Source: Catenovulum maritimum (GTDB lineage: Bacteria; Pseudomonadota; Gammaproteobacteria; Enterobacterales; Alteromonadaceae). From it: 38,022 nucleotides of DNA. The DNA is taken from contig NZ_KQ130511.1 in assembly GCF_001050375.1 (NCBI RefSeq), forward strand, positions 1 through 38,022, in the 5' to 3' direction. The notes beneath the pieces are model-generated. The model was not told the DNA's origin. It saw only the letters and a program-made list of their open reading frames with translations, and did not search any database. The position numbers and the translations under genes were made by a program. How positions within the stretch are numbered: the stretch's first letter is position 1; every line of letters starts with the position of its first letter. Shown in pieces: positions 9,054 to 18,301 of this stretch.

Positions 9054-10778
9054 CTAAAATGGAAAAAAGTAGGGGACAAGTATCGCCGTTACCGTAATAT
9101 AGCAAATTGAAACGGGTAGGCCATAGTTTATGAAATCTTTAAATTTGTACCCGCCCGTATTAAACACGAGTAGGTTGGTCTGATACCCATATGGGCTTAA
9201 AAAGCTGGCACTTGCACCAAATGCAACGGCCATAACAAATGAAATTTCATTAACGCCAAAGCTGTTTGCTAAACTCAGTGCTAGCGGGAACATAAGCGCA
9301 GCCGCCGCGTTATTAGTGACTAGCTCGGTTAATATAATCGTCGTTAACAGCACACCAACAAAAGCAAACCAAACTGACTGCTCGCTAAAGGCGGAATGTA
9401 AAAACTGAGCTAAGTTGTCACTTAACCCTGTTTGCGTCATAGCTTCAGCTAAGGTTAAGGCTGCTGTAATGATTAACCAAAGTTCAAATGGAAACAGCCT
9501 TTTTAATTCTGAACTTTTAATAACCTTGCCAGCAATACAGCCAGCAATGAAAAATATCAAACCATCCAGTAGTGACATAATACCTGAGATGGTTAACGCC
9601 ATCACAGCGGTAAAACCGGCTAATACAGAATAGTTAACTTTGGTGCTTAACGGTTGTTCAACCGCCATGTCTGAAATGATGAAAAAGTGCTTGTCTAAAT
9701 TTTTACGAGATTTAAAATCACTACCAGTTGCAAGTAATAGGTTGTCACCTTCATTGAGTTGTATTTCACCCAACTTGCCAGGTATTTGCAGGCCGTTTCG
9801 TTTTAATCCAACCACAGCAGCATCAAACATGGCTCTAAACCCTGCAGATTTCATGGTCTTCCCAATTAAGCCAGAACTGCTGGATAGTACAACTTCAATT
9901 AAGTTATCACTCATTAATCCAGTATGCTCAGCAAAAAACTTCACCCCGGGTAAAGTTTGTAATTCATCGATAAAGCTGACATCGCCACTAAATACCAGTC
10001 TATCACCCGCTTCAATTAAATGATCTGGCTGGACGGGGGTTATTGATTGCTCACGGCGGATAATTTCAATTAAGAAAAAGCTATTTAAATTTCTTAATTC
10101 ATTCTCGCTGACACTTTTGCCTATCATAGGGGAGTCTGATTTGACTTTTAAATCGACAAAATATTTTTGGCTATCAGTTTGTAAGTGATGCTCAGGTAAA
10201 GTGTTTTTTCTCAATATAATGATAATTAAGCCGGTCACTAGTAGCGCGACACCGACAGGAAAAAAGGCAAAAAAGTCTAATGATGGATGACCTAAATCCA
10301 TCCAGAAACTATTAACGACCATATTGGTGGAAGTACCTATGAGTGTGGTTGTACCGCCTAAAATTGCGGCATAGCTTAAAGGTAGTAATAGTTTTGACGC
10401 TGCTATTTTATTCTGGTTTTTAATCGGTCTTATTAGGGCTGCAACAACAGCGGTATTGTTTAGAAATGAAGAAGCAATAGCGGCTAAGCTAGTTAACTTA
10501 AATAATGATTTTGTTTGATTTTTTTCTAATGCATTGCGCGCAAATTGTTTTAATAAACTGGTTCTTTCAAGTGCTCTCGATGCAAGCATCAAAGCGATTA
10601 GGGTGATAACCCCTGAGTTGGTTGATTTAGCTAATGCAGTTTCAATTGTGATGATTTGACAAGCAAATAAAGCAAGTAAGGCTAAGCTGAAGATTGAAGA
10701 AGCGCGCCAGTGTGAAAACACCAACGCGCCAATCGTTAAAGCAAATATAGCTGCGACAGCAGCCTGTTCCAACAACAT
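9054..10778 (-). CDS. SLC13-family anion permease with two RCK_C domains, probable sulfate importer
   Basis: Inner-membrane transporter of the divalent anion:Na+ symporter (SLC13) group. The 574 residues have an N-terminal half of hydrophobic helices with an SNT-like NNTA motif (107-110) and GTSTN (148-152). Two soluble TrkA-C/RCK_C domains follow (about 205-275 and 293-370). The second membrane half carries TNNAAAAL and SPYGYQTN, the counterparts of the two substrate and sodium loops. It lies between cysN and cysC with gaps of 16 and 12 bp, so sulfate is the most likely substrate. A comparable permease in cys operons is known from Vibrio. Sulfate over another anion is inferred from context only. 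Confidence 0.88.
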   Translation of the reverse strand: MLLEQAAVAAIFALTIGALVFSHWRASSIFSLALLALFACQIITIETALAKSTNSGVITLIALMLASRALERTSLLKQFARNALEKNQTKSLFKLTSLAAIASSFLNNTAVVAALIRPIKNQNKIAASKLLLPLSYAAILGGTTTLIGTSTNMVVNSFWMDLGHPSLDFFAFFPVGVALLVTGLIIIILRKNTLPEHHLQTDSQKYFVDLKVKSDSPMIGKSVSENELRNLNSFFLIEIIRREQSITPVQPDHLIEAGDRLVFSGDVSFIDELQTLPGVKFFAEHTGLMSDNLIEVVLSSSSGLIGKTMKSAGFRAMFDAAVVGLKRNGLQIPGKLGEIQLNEGDNLLLATGSDFKSRKNLDKHFFIISDMAVEQPLSTKVNYSVLAGFTAVMALTISGIMSLLDGLIFFIAGCIAGKVIKSSELKRLFPFELWLIITAALTLAEAMTQTGLSDNLAQFLHSAFSEQSVWFAFVGVLLTTIILTELVTNNAAAALMFPLALSLANSFGVNEISFVMAVAFGASASFLSPYGYQTNLLVFNTGGYKFKDFINYGLPVSICYITVTAILVPYFFPF

Positions 10779-10794
10779 TATGGAATGTTACGTC

Positions 10795-12210
10795 CTATTT
10801 GCTTAGTTGGCTTAAATCAAGTGCTTGCCAGTGAGGGAAGTGTTTACGCACTAACTGGTTAAGCTCTAATTCAAATTCAGAAAAGTCTGTTTGAGCAGCA
10901 CTTTCTTTAGCCGCAGAGACAATCATACCTGCACCAACTGTAACGTTAGTTAAGCGATCAACTACGATAAAGCTACCAAGGTATTTGTTTGTTTCATATC
11001 GCTCAATTACAACAGGTGAATTAAGTTGTAAATCACAAACTGCAATCTCATTCAATGCAACAGCATCAGTTTGTTCATGCTCAAGTGAATTTACATTGAT
11101 ACGGTAATCAATTTCATTAAATTGGCCACTTGTTGTTTTAGTACCTAATTTAAAGTCATATAACTTACCTGGTGCTAAGCCTTCTTCACCCATCCAAACC
11201 ACATGAGCTTTAACAGCTTGCGCAACTTCAGGTAGGTTATCACTAGCAACAATCACGTCACCACGACTAATATCAATTTCATCTTCTAATGTAAGCGTAA
11301 TTGACATAGGTGCGAATGCTTCATCAATCTCACCATCAAATGTGTCGATCGATTTAACTTTTGATGTTTTACCAGAAGGCATAGCTGTGATTGAATCGCC
11401 TTTGCGAACAATACCTGATGCGATAGTACCAGCAAAACCTCGATAATTTAGGTGAGGTCTATTTACATACTGAACCGGCATACGGAAGTCAGCAAGGTTA
11501 CGGTCTGCAACAATTTGAACAGACTCTAACATTTGCATTAAAGACTCGCCTTGATACCAAGACATGCTCTCGCTCTTGTTTACAACATTGTCGCCTTTAA
11601 GCGCAGACATAGGTGCGAAACGGATATCAGGAATGTTTAACTCTTGTGCAAATTCTAAGTAATCTTTCTTGATTTGCTCATAAGTTTCTTCGCTGTAATC
11701 AACTAAATCCATTTTGTTAACAGCAACAACCACGTGTTTAATGCCTAATAACGAAACAATAAAGCTATGACGACGAGTTTGTGTTTTAACACCTGCACGA
11801 GCATCTACTAAGATAATCGCTAAGTCACAAGTTGAAGCACCTGTTGCCATGTTACGAGTATATTGCTCGTGTCCAGGCGTATCCGCAATAATGAATTTAC
11901 GCTTAGACGTAGAAAAATAACGGTAAGCAACATCAATTGTAATACCTTGCTCACGTTCAGACTGTAAACCATCAACTAATAATGCAAGGTCAACTTCTTC
12001 ACCCGTTGTACCAGACTTTTTACTATCTTTAGTGATAGCAGCTAGCTGATCTTCATAAATCATTTTAGTATCATGAAGAAGACGGCCGATTAAAGTACTT
12101 TTACCATCGTCAACGCTACCACAAGTTAAAAAGCGTAATAACTCTTTATTTTCGTGCTCATTTAAATAAGCGAGAATATCTTGTTCAATCAAATCAGATT
12201 GATGAGACAT
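10795..12210 (-). CDS. cysN: Sulfate adenylyltransferase large (GTPase) subunit CysN
   Basis: GTP-hydrolysing subunit of ATP sulfurylase; it drives formation of APS from ATP and sulfate together with CysD. The 471 residues have an EF-Tu-like G domain with GSVDDGKST (31-39), DTPGHEQY and NKMD, followed by two beta-barrel domains. There is no C-terminal APS kinase fusion, in agreement with the separate cysC. AGAGGAA is well placed before the ATG and overlaps the end of the preceding DHH gene region. Confidence 0.97.
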   Translation of the reverse strand: MSHQSDLIEQDILAYLNEHENKELLRFLTCGSVDDGKSTLIGRLLHDTKMIYEDQLAAITKDSKKSGTTGEEVDLALLVDGLQSEREQGITIDVAYRYFSTSKRKFIIADTPGHEQYTRNMATGASTCDLAIILVDARAGVKTQTRRHSFIVSLLGIKHVVVAVNKMDLVDYSEETYEQIKKDYLEFAQELNIPDIRFAPMSALKGDNVVNKSESMSWYQGESLMQMLESVQIVADRNLADFRMPVQYVNRPHLNYRGFAGTIASGIVRKGDSITAMPSGKTSKVKSIDTFDGEIDEAFAPMSITLTLEDEIDISRGDVIVASDNLPEVAQAVKAHVVWMGEEGLAPGKLYDFKLGTKTTSGQFNEIDYRINVNSLEHEQTDAVALNEIAVCDLQLNSPVVIERYETNKYLGSFIVVDRLTNVTVGAGMIVSAAKESAAQTDFSEFELELNQLVRKHFPHWQALDLSQLSK

Positions 12211-12222
12211 AGTTAATTCCTC

Positions 12223-13194
12223 TTAAACTGTAAATTGCTGATCAAATTCAGCAAAAAATCTTTGTAATTCTGACTCAGGCAGCACGTTAATGCCTGCTGC
12301 CGCTTTACGACCACCACCAGTTTCAAACTTCATGCAAAGTTCGTCTGCACCTGCGGCTCTTTGTTTTGGCGCACGTACAGAAACTAAATAAGCTGATTTA
12401 TCGGGTAAATCGGTTAACACAGCATGCGCTAAAGCAGGGGATTTATTCGCTAAATCATTACCCCAAACACCTGAAACTCTTCTGGCCCAGGCTTCATTCG
12501 GTAACACAAATGCTTTACCCGAATTGCTCTCATGTACCAATTTAGCTTGATTCGCAAATCCCATGTCAGTTTGATAGTTTGCGATTAAAGTTTGATACAG
12601 CGCAGTATTTTCTTGAGCCATCACTAGAGGGTCTGGATACTCTAGTAATTGCTTATATAGCTCTGCTGGATGGAAATGAAGATCTGCTTCAGTCGCTCCA
12701 TAACCATTGTAATTAATCGCAATACCAAGCGCTTTAAGTTGCTCTCTTGCTACTTGGCTTAAACCAACTTCGTCTGCTAATGCTTCGGCAGAGTCAAAAA
12801 GATTATCACCATAAGCGGCTGTAATCGCCCAATTGGCAAATTGGCCACCTAATTTCTGATTGATCAATAAACTAGTGCAAGTATTAGCAGAAGTATCAAT
12901 TAAGCTATCTAAATTTTCAGCTTGTGGAATTTCACCTGCAAAGTGGTGATCACAATAGAAAACCGCTGCGCCAATAGACAAAACTTGCTCAAGAGCTGCT
13001 TTGTTTTTGTCCATAGAAACATCAAGTAAAGTAATACTGTCTTCAGCTTTAACCGATATTTTACTAAGTAGCTTAATATCTCGTTTAACGCCTGTAATTA
13101 ACTGACTATCTTTAGGCTCTGCTAATCTTAATTGCAGCAGAGCACAGATACCATCAGCATCACCGTTAAATAGGTCGTAATGTGACTGAGTCAT
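12223..13194 (-). CDS. DHH-DHHA1 family phosphoesterase in the cys operon
   Basis: Metal-dependent phosphoesterase fold of 323 residues. DHH-type metal ligands are visible: GDADG (11-15), D58, the DHH triplet at 82-84 and D130. The C-terminal DHHA1 domain has GGGRKAAAG (293-301), where NrnA-type enzymes usually have GGGH, so the His is replaced by Arg. NrnA proteins degrade short oligoribonucleotides and also dephosphorylate pAp, the by-product of PAPS use, which CysQ removes in E. coli. The gene sits between cysD and cysN with gaps of 23 and 12 bp, so a pAp or related phosphatase role in sulfate assimilation is a reasonable inference. It is not proven by the sequence. Confidence 0.85.
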   Translation of the reverse strand: MTQSHYDLFNGDADGICALLQLRLAEPKDSQLITGVKRDIKLLSKISVKAEDSITLLDVSMDKNKAALEQVLSIGAAVFYCDHHFAGEIPQAENLDSLIDTSANTCTSLLINQKLGGQFANWAITAAYGDNLFDSAEALADEVGLSQVAREQLKALGIAINYNGYGATEADLHFHPAELYKQLLEYPDPLVMAQENTALYQTLIANYQTDMGFANQAKLVHESNSGKAFVLPNEAWARRVSGVWGNDLANKSPALAHAVLTDLPDKSAYLVSVRAPKQRAAGADELCMKFETGGGRKAAAGINVLPESELQRFFAEFDQQFTV

Positions 13195-13217
13195 ATTCGA
13201 TAATTCCGTTAATTAGC

Positions 13218-14126
13218 TTAGAAGTAACCTTCCATCTTCTTCTTCTCCATAGAGCCAGAAGAATCGCTATCTATGACACGTCCTTGACGTTCAGATGTAG
13301 TCGCTAATAACATTTCTTGGATAATATCAGGTAATGTCGCTGCTTCAGAATTAACTGCACCTGTTAATGGGTAACAACCTAGTGTTCTGAATCGAACCAT
13401 TTCCATTTTAACTTCTTCACCTGGCTCAATTGGCATACGTTCGTCGTCTACCATTATTTTCACGCCATCACGCTCTACAACAGGACGCTCTTTTGAGAAG
13501 TAAAGATCAGGAATATCGATATTTTCTAGATAAATGTATTGCCAAATATCTAATTCAGTCCAGTTAGATAATGGGAATACACGTATGCTTTCACCTTTAT
13601 CTATTTTACTGTTATATAGGTTCCATAACTCAGGACGTTGATTTTTAGGGTCCCATCTGTGGTTTTTGTCTCTGAAAGAGTATACACGCTCTTTTGCACG
13701 AGATTTTTCTTCGTCACGACGAGCGCCACCAAATGCAGCATCAAAACCATATTTATTCAAAGCTTGCTTTAAAGCTTGAGTTTTCATGATATCAGTATGT
13801 TTAGCACTACCATGAGAGAATGGACCAACACCCATATCAACACCTTCTTGGTTGATATGAACAAGTAGATCAAAATCATACTCTTTTGCAATTCTATTTC
13901 TGAATTCAATCATCTCTTTAAATTTCCATGTTGTATCAACATGAAGTAAAGGAAATGGAATTTTTGCAGGGTAAAATGCTTTACGCGCTAAATGGAGTAA
14001 GACAGAAGAGTCTTTACCAATTGAATAGAGCATTACTGGGTTATCAAACTCGGCAGCAACTTCACGGATAATGTGAATTGATTCCGCTTCTAACTGTTTT
14101 AGATGAGTCAATCTATGATCAGACAT
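13218..14126 (-). CDS. cysD: Sulfate adenylyltransferase small subunit CysD
   Basis: Catalytic ATP sulfurylase subunit; joins sulfate to the alpha phosphate of ATP, giving APS and pyrophosphate. The 302 residues match the usual length. The PP-loop SIGKDSS is at 35-41 and the C-terminal part has GCYPLTGAV and the ERQGR stretch typical of CysD. It is the first gene of the operon. A perfect 12-bp inverted repeat lies 45-71 bp upstream of its start and could take part in its control. Confidence 0.97.
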   Translation of the reverse strand: MSDHRLTHLKQLEAESIHIIREVAAEFDNPVMLYSIGKDSSVLLHLARKAFYPAKIPFPLLHVDTTWKFKEMIEFRNRIAKEYDFDLLVHINQEGVDMGVGPFSHGSAKHTDIMKTQALKQALNKYGFDAAFGGARRDEEKSRAKERVYSFRDKNHRWDPKNQRPELWNLYNSKIDKGESIRVFPLSNWTELDIWQYIYLENIDIPDLYFSKERPVVERDGVKIMVDDERMPIEPGEEVKMEMVRFRTLGCYPLTGAVNSEAATLPDIIQEMLLATTSERQGRVIDSDSSGSMEKKKMEGYF

Positions 14127-14170
14127 AATATTCGCTTCTTTAATTGATTAATTAGAGGCTAGATTTAATT

Positions 14171-14197
14171 ATGCATAGAATAATCTATTCTATGCAT
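14171..14197. repeat. 12-bp perfect inverted repeat upstream of cysD
   Basis: ATGCATAGAATA (14171-14182) and TATTCTATGCAT (14186-14197) are perfect reverse complements separated by 3 bases. It lies between the hybrid kinase stop and the cysD start, both on the minus strand. No T run follows directly on the minus strand. It may be an operator for the cys operon or a non-canonical end for the kinase transcript. Confidence 0.7.
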
Positions 14198-14239
14198 ATT
14201 CTAAAATCTTTTTTGTTATTTGTTATTGCCAAAATGATG

Positions 14240-17152
14240 TTAGTGATGGCTCACCGCTTGATTCAACTTTAATTTGAGTAAATTAAAGTTGATTGGCTTG
14301 TGAATATAGGCAAAAACGCCAGCAGACAAAGCCGTCTTCTCGTCTATTTTGTCACTATATCCAGTACACAAAATAATCGGTAGTTCAGGTTTTACCTCGA
14401 TTGCCGCTTTAGCCAACTCAAGCCCAGTGATATAAGGCATAGTTTGATCTGTAATGATGCAATCGAAATCAAAATTGACATCATTGATAATTGAAAGTGC
14501 TTCAACTGAATCTGAGGTTGTTACCGTTTTATAGCCAGCGAGTGTTAGTTTATCGGCTAGTAGCTCAGCAATACTCGTTTCATCATCGACAATTAATATG
14601 TTCGGTTGATAGTCATTTAAATTTAATTGCTGAGCTTGCGGTAGGGGGGCTGCTGAGTTCGAGTCTTCTTCACTGTTAACACAAGGTAAGTAAACTTGAA
14701 AACTAGAGCCGACATTTTCTAAGCTCTCTACTACTAAATGCCCACCTAATTGATGGACAATACCATGCACGATAGATAATCCCATTCCAGTCCCTTCACC
14801 TAAATCTTTTGTGGTGAAATAAGGGTCAAAAATCTTCTTGATTGTCTCTTTACTAATGCCACTGCCAGTATCCTGAATTTTAATCATCACCATAGTTTGA
14901 CTAAATTCTTGATGGCAAGAGGTGCAGCTAGCCTCTGCATTGATCACCATTTGAGTACTGATATGCAAAGTCCCTTTTTCTGCCATCGCATCGCGGGCAT
15001 TAATCGAGAGGTTCATTATCAATTGTTGAAACTGAACATTATCAACTTTTAATTGAGCGTTTGCGTTTAAGTCTAGCTCTATATTGATAGTACTTGGCAA
15101 CAAAGGCCTAATCATAGCTAATGAGTCATCAATTAGCTTGGTCAGTTCAATACACTGTAGCTGTTGGCTTTCTTTACGGCTAAACACCATCATTTGCTTG
15201 ATTAAATCTCTAGCTCTTTCGCCGGATAAAGTGACTTGCTCTAAATAATCCGGCACTTTGTCGATTCTGTCTAACTCGATACAGTCTTGGGCTAGTTCGG
15301 CATAACCTAAAACAGAGGCTAGAATATTATTAAAGTCATGTGCTATGCCACCAGTTAGCTGACCGATTGCTTCCATTTTTTGCGCATGTCTTAATTGCTC
15401 AGACAAGGCTTGCCTTTCTTGTTCAGCTTGTTTAATGAGTGAAATGTCTTTAAATAGATAAACAGCTCCGACTAACTTACCATGCTTAATAATTGGGCTG
15501 ACACGGCAATCGACGGTAAACCTTTCATCATTGGCTCTTTTAAACCAACAGGTTAGATTAATAGGTAAAGTATCTTGAATTATCTTTTCTAAAATACAGA
15601 TACGTACCAGACCAAACTCATCTTGGCTAATTTCCACTAATGTATCAAAGTCTAGCTGTTTGGTTTGCTGTTCAGTGTAATTAAGCATAGCTTTGCTAGC
15701 CTGATTCATCAGATTAATTTGTCCAGACAAATCGACCCCGACAATACCGTCATGTGCACTTTGCAAAATTAAATCACGGTAATCAACCTCATCTTTTAAA
15801 GCGGCCACTTGCTTTAATTTTTGTTCAGTAATGTCTGAGATTAATATGATAGTGCTTGCGTCAATCGGATTTTCAGCAGCTTGATTAAACATTTTAATTA
15901 AAAAATAAAAATGCTTTCCGTCGTTGCTTTTGGTTTGTATCTCTAACTGAGCAGACGTGTGAGTTTGTTTTACTTTATCAAAGCACTTTTTGTATCTTAT
16001 TTTCTGCTTGTTTGATAAATGGTTTAATAATTGTTTTGGCCTATCAATGTTTTTATCAACTAGATTGAATAAATATTCAAAACCGTTGTGCCAGATTATT
16101 TTATTATTTTTATGCGCTACTTCGATGCCGGCTACCAGCGAAAGATCTTGAATATGCTGAAGTCTATTCTGTTGCCGCAATATATTTTTTTGATTCAACC
16201 TGATTTGCTTCTGACTTTTATTTAAGACTAACAAGAGGACAAACAGAACACTGAAGGTAAAAAATACAAAGATAAACATACTGAGATGAATGACTTTTAA
16301 GGATTCATCCATCACAGAAATGGGTTGAGATAAATAGATACCGAAATCAGCCGCTTTAGACCAACGCCAAGTATTAATAGTCTCTTCGTCGATAAATGAA
16401 GTTTTTATCTTAGGTCTTTGTGAAAAAGTATCAATTGGAGTGAACTCATGTTCGCTAATTGAATAGGTTTCTAACTGATGATCGTAAAGATAAATATCAC
16501 TCTCAGTGGATGCTTTAGCGAGTTTGACGATATTTTGAAATACTGTATTTATGTTAAGTTCTACAGCAAAGTTAGCGACATGCACATCTTCATCAAAAAT
16601 AGGATAGAGCAATAAAAATCGGATTGGATTTTGTTGTTTTAGTTTAGCTAAAAGGTAAGTCGACTTATATTCACCTAATAAAGCGAGCTTCTGCTCAAAA
16701 CTTTGATGTTGGCTAAAGCTCGAATAGTGACTCGTCTCAGCATGCCACAGCAACTCGCCCGTACTTGATGTAATATAAGTATTTAAATAATTAATATTAG
16801 ACAAAACGCCATTATCTATTAATAGCGCGATAAAATTCATTTCAGCAATAGAGGGGAAGTCCGCCCCCTGATTTTTTGCTTGTGCTTTCTTACTCTTGGC
16901 AAACTCTAGAATGATTGGATGATCACTCCAACTATTATATTCATTCAATTTTTGCTCTAAGCTAGATATAATTTCAGTTTGGATAATATCTGCTTGAGTA
17001 GATAAATATTGTTCTTTTTCTTTTTGAAAGTGATTGGTAAGTTGAGCTTGGATCGCATACCCTAAACCGGATAGGCAAATTATCCCTAAGATAAAACCAA
17101 TAAAATTCCATTGTCCAAATTTATTCATTAAAAAATTCAGCAAAGCATTCAT
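14240..17152 (-). CDS. Hybrid sensor histidine kinase with periplasmic domain, two PAS domains and receiver
   Basis: Membrane-bound signalling kinase of 970 residues, signal unknown. One membrane helix is near 15-34, a periplasmic sensor region spans about 35-285, and a second helix is near 287-310. Two PAS-like domains follow (about 330-445 and 455-575). HisKA has H605 in GGIAHDFNN; the ATPase domain has N718 in the N box and GEGTGMGLS near 786-793. The receiver has D902 in TDQTMP. CTSCH at 743-747 lies within the ATPase domain before the DTGSGI loop. The protein should autophosphorylate and pass phosphate to its own receiver; no HPt domain is present. No partner regulator is adjacent. A GGAAG ribosome site 8 bp before the ATG supports this start. 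Confidence 0.88.
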   Translation of the reverse strand: MNALLNFLMNKFGQWNFIGFILGIICLSGLGYAIQAQLTNHFQKEKEQYLSTQADIIQTEIISSLEQKLNEYNSWSDHPIILEFAKSKKAQAKNQGADFPSIAEMNFIALLIDNGVLSNINYLNTYITSSTGELLWHAETSHYSSFSQHQSFEQKLALLGEYKSTYLLAKLKQQNPIRFLLLYPIFDEDVHVANFAVELNINTVFQNIVKLAKASTESDIYLYDHQLETYSISEHEFTPIDTFSQRPKIKTSFIDEETINTWRWSKAADFGIYLSQPISVMDESLKVIHLSMFIFVFFTFSVLFVLLLVLNKSQKQIRLNQKNILRQQNRLQHIQDLSLVAGIEVAHKNNKIIWHNGFEYLFNLVDKNIDRPKQLLNHLSNKQKIRYKKCFDKVKQTHTSAQLEIQTKSNDGKHFYFLIKMFNQAAENPIDASTIILISDITEQKLKQVAALKDEVDYRDLILQSAHDGIVGVDLSGQINLMNQASKAMLNYTEQQTKQLDFDTLVEISQDEFGLVRICILEKIIQDTLPINLTCWFKRANDERFTVDCRVSPIIKHGKLVGAVYLFKDISLIKQAEQERQALSEQLRHAQKMEAIGQLTGGIAHDFNNILASVLGYAELAQDCIELDRIDKVPDYLEQVTLSGERARDLIKQMMVFSRKESQQLQCIELTKLIDDSLAMIRPLLPSTINIELDLNANAQLKVDNVQFQQLIMNLSINARDAMAEKGTLHISTQMVINAEASCTSCHQEFSQTMVMIKIQDTGSGISKETIKKIFDPYFTTKDLGEGTGMGLSIVHGIVHQLGGHLVVESLENVGSSFQVYLPCVNSEEDSNSAAPLPQAQQLNLNDYQPNILIVDDETSIAELLADKLTLAGYKTVTTSDSVEALSIINDVNFDFDCIITDQTMPYITGLELAKAAIEVKPELPIILCTGYSDKIDEKTALSAGVFAYIHKPINFNLLKLKLNQAVSHH

Positions 17153-17182
17153 TTACTTTGCTTCCATTAAGTGAGAAAAAAT

Positions 17183-18181
17183 ATGTCGCAGCTATCTGCA
17201 CCAAGTCAATTACTATTAAAGCAGATCCCAGAGCTAATTAATGAAGATACATTAATTGTTGATCCTCTACTTTTTGATGATTTAAATGCGCCTGAATTCA
17301 GGCCAACCACAGTCTGGTCATTTAAATACTTTGATAAATTACCTGTTGACAATACTGTGACTTGGCCAGAAAAACCAGCAAAAAAATTCAATCAAGCCAT
17401 TGTTTTTTTTCCTAAAGCTAAAGAAAAAGCTAAATGGCTAATCGAGCAGCTAGCAGAAATGCTAAAGCCAAATGCAAGCATAATTCTAGTTGGCGAAAAC
17501 CGTAGTGGGATCAAATCTTGCCAAAAATTATTAACTGAACAGCTGTCACATATAAATAAACTGGCAAGTGGTAAGCACTGCTTACTCTTTCAATCCCACT
17601 TATCCGCAGATATTGCTAATAAAGATAGTTTCTATCAACAAAGCTATCAAGTGAATAATAAACAAGTCATCACAGCGAGCTTACCGGGTGTCTTTAGTCA
17701 AAAAGAACTAGATAAAGGTACCGAACTCTTATTGCAGAATTTACCAGCAGAGATAAAAGGCAAAATACTTGATTTTGCTTCTGGCTGTGGCGTGATAGGA
17801 AGCTATATTAGTAAGCATTATTCAGTTGACGAATTAACTCAAGTGGATGTCGATGCGTTAGCAATCGAATCCACTAAAAAGACCTTGGAACTGAATGAAT
17901 TAGTAGGGAAAACGTTTTTATCGAATGGTTTAACGAAAATTTCATCAAAATATGATTGGATTTTTACTAATCCCCCCTTCCATACTGGCACTAAAATCGA
18001 CTACCATGTAACTGAGGCTTTTATTAAAGATAGCTGCAAACATTTATTACCAAATGGAAAATTAATGTTAGTGGCTAATAGATTTTTAAAATACCCTCAA
18101 ATTTTACAAACGTATTTTAATCTGGTAGAAGTAGTAGCTGAAGACAATAAATTTAAAGTTTATTGTGCTTGCAACCGTTAA
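17183..18181 (+). CDS. rsmC: 16S rRNA (guanine-N2)-methyltransferase RsmC
   Basis: SAM-dependent enzyme that methylates G1207 of 16S rRNA in the small subunit. From the ATG at 17183 it has 332 residues; a GTG at 17171 in the same frame is less likely, because AAGTGAG is spaced 7 bp from the ATG. The N-terminal half is the diverged non-catalytic methyltransferase domain typical of RsmC, including VGENRSG (103-109). The C-terminal half has the SAM loop DFASGCGVIG (197-206) and catalytic NPPF (263-266). It is divergent from the hybrid kinase, with only 30 bp between start codons. Confidence 0.94.
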   Translation: MSQLSAPSQLLLKQIPELINEDTLIVDPLLFDDLNAPEFRPTTVWSFKYFDKLPVDNTVTWPEKPAKKFNQAIVFFPKAKEKAKWLIEQLAEMLKPNASIILVGENRSGIKSCQKLLTEQLSHINKLASGKHCLLFQSHLSADIANKDSFYQQSYQVNNKQVITASLPGVFSQKELDKGTELLLQNLPAEIKGKILDFASGCGVIGSYISKHYSVDELTQVDVDALAIESTKKTLELNELVGKTFLSNGLTKISSKYDWIFTNPPFHTGTKIDYHVTEAFIKDSCKHLLPNGKLMLVANRFLKYPQILQTYFNLVEVVAEDNKFKVYCACNR

Positions 18182-18301
18182 TATTAACCATGCTGGACAG
18201 ATCTGGATTTTCTGGCAAAGTTAAATGACCAATATTTATTTTGGTACTAACGCGTCAAGAATACGGATAGGGAAAGCAAAAAAATAAATCAAGGCACGAC
18301 T

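Noticed and set aside
9640-10023. 127-codon frame on the plus strand opposite the permease gene
   Set aside because: It is fully inside a well-supported gene on the other strand and shows no protein family features.
14916-14930. c-type heme attachment site in the hybrid kinase
   Set aside because: The CxxCH motif is in the cytoplasmic ATPase domain, where c-type heme attachment does not occur.
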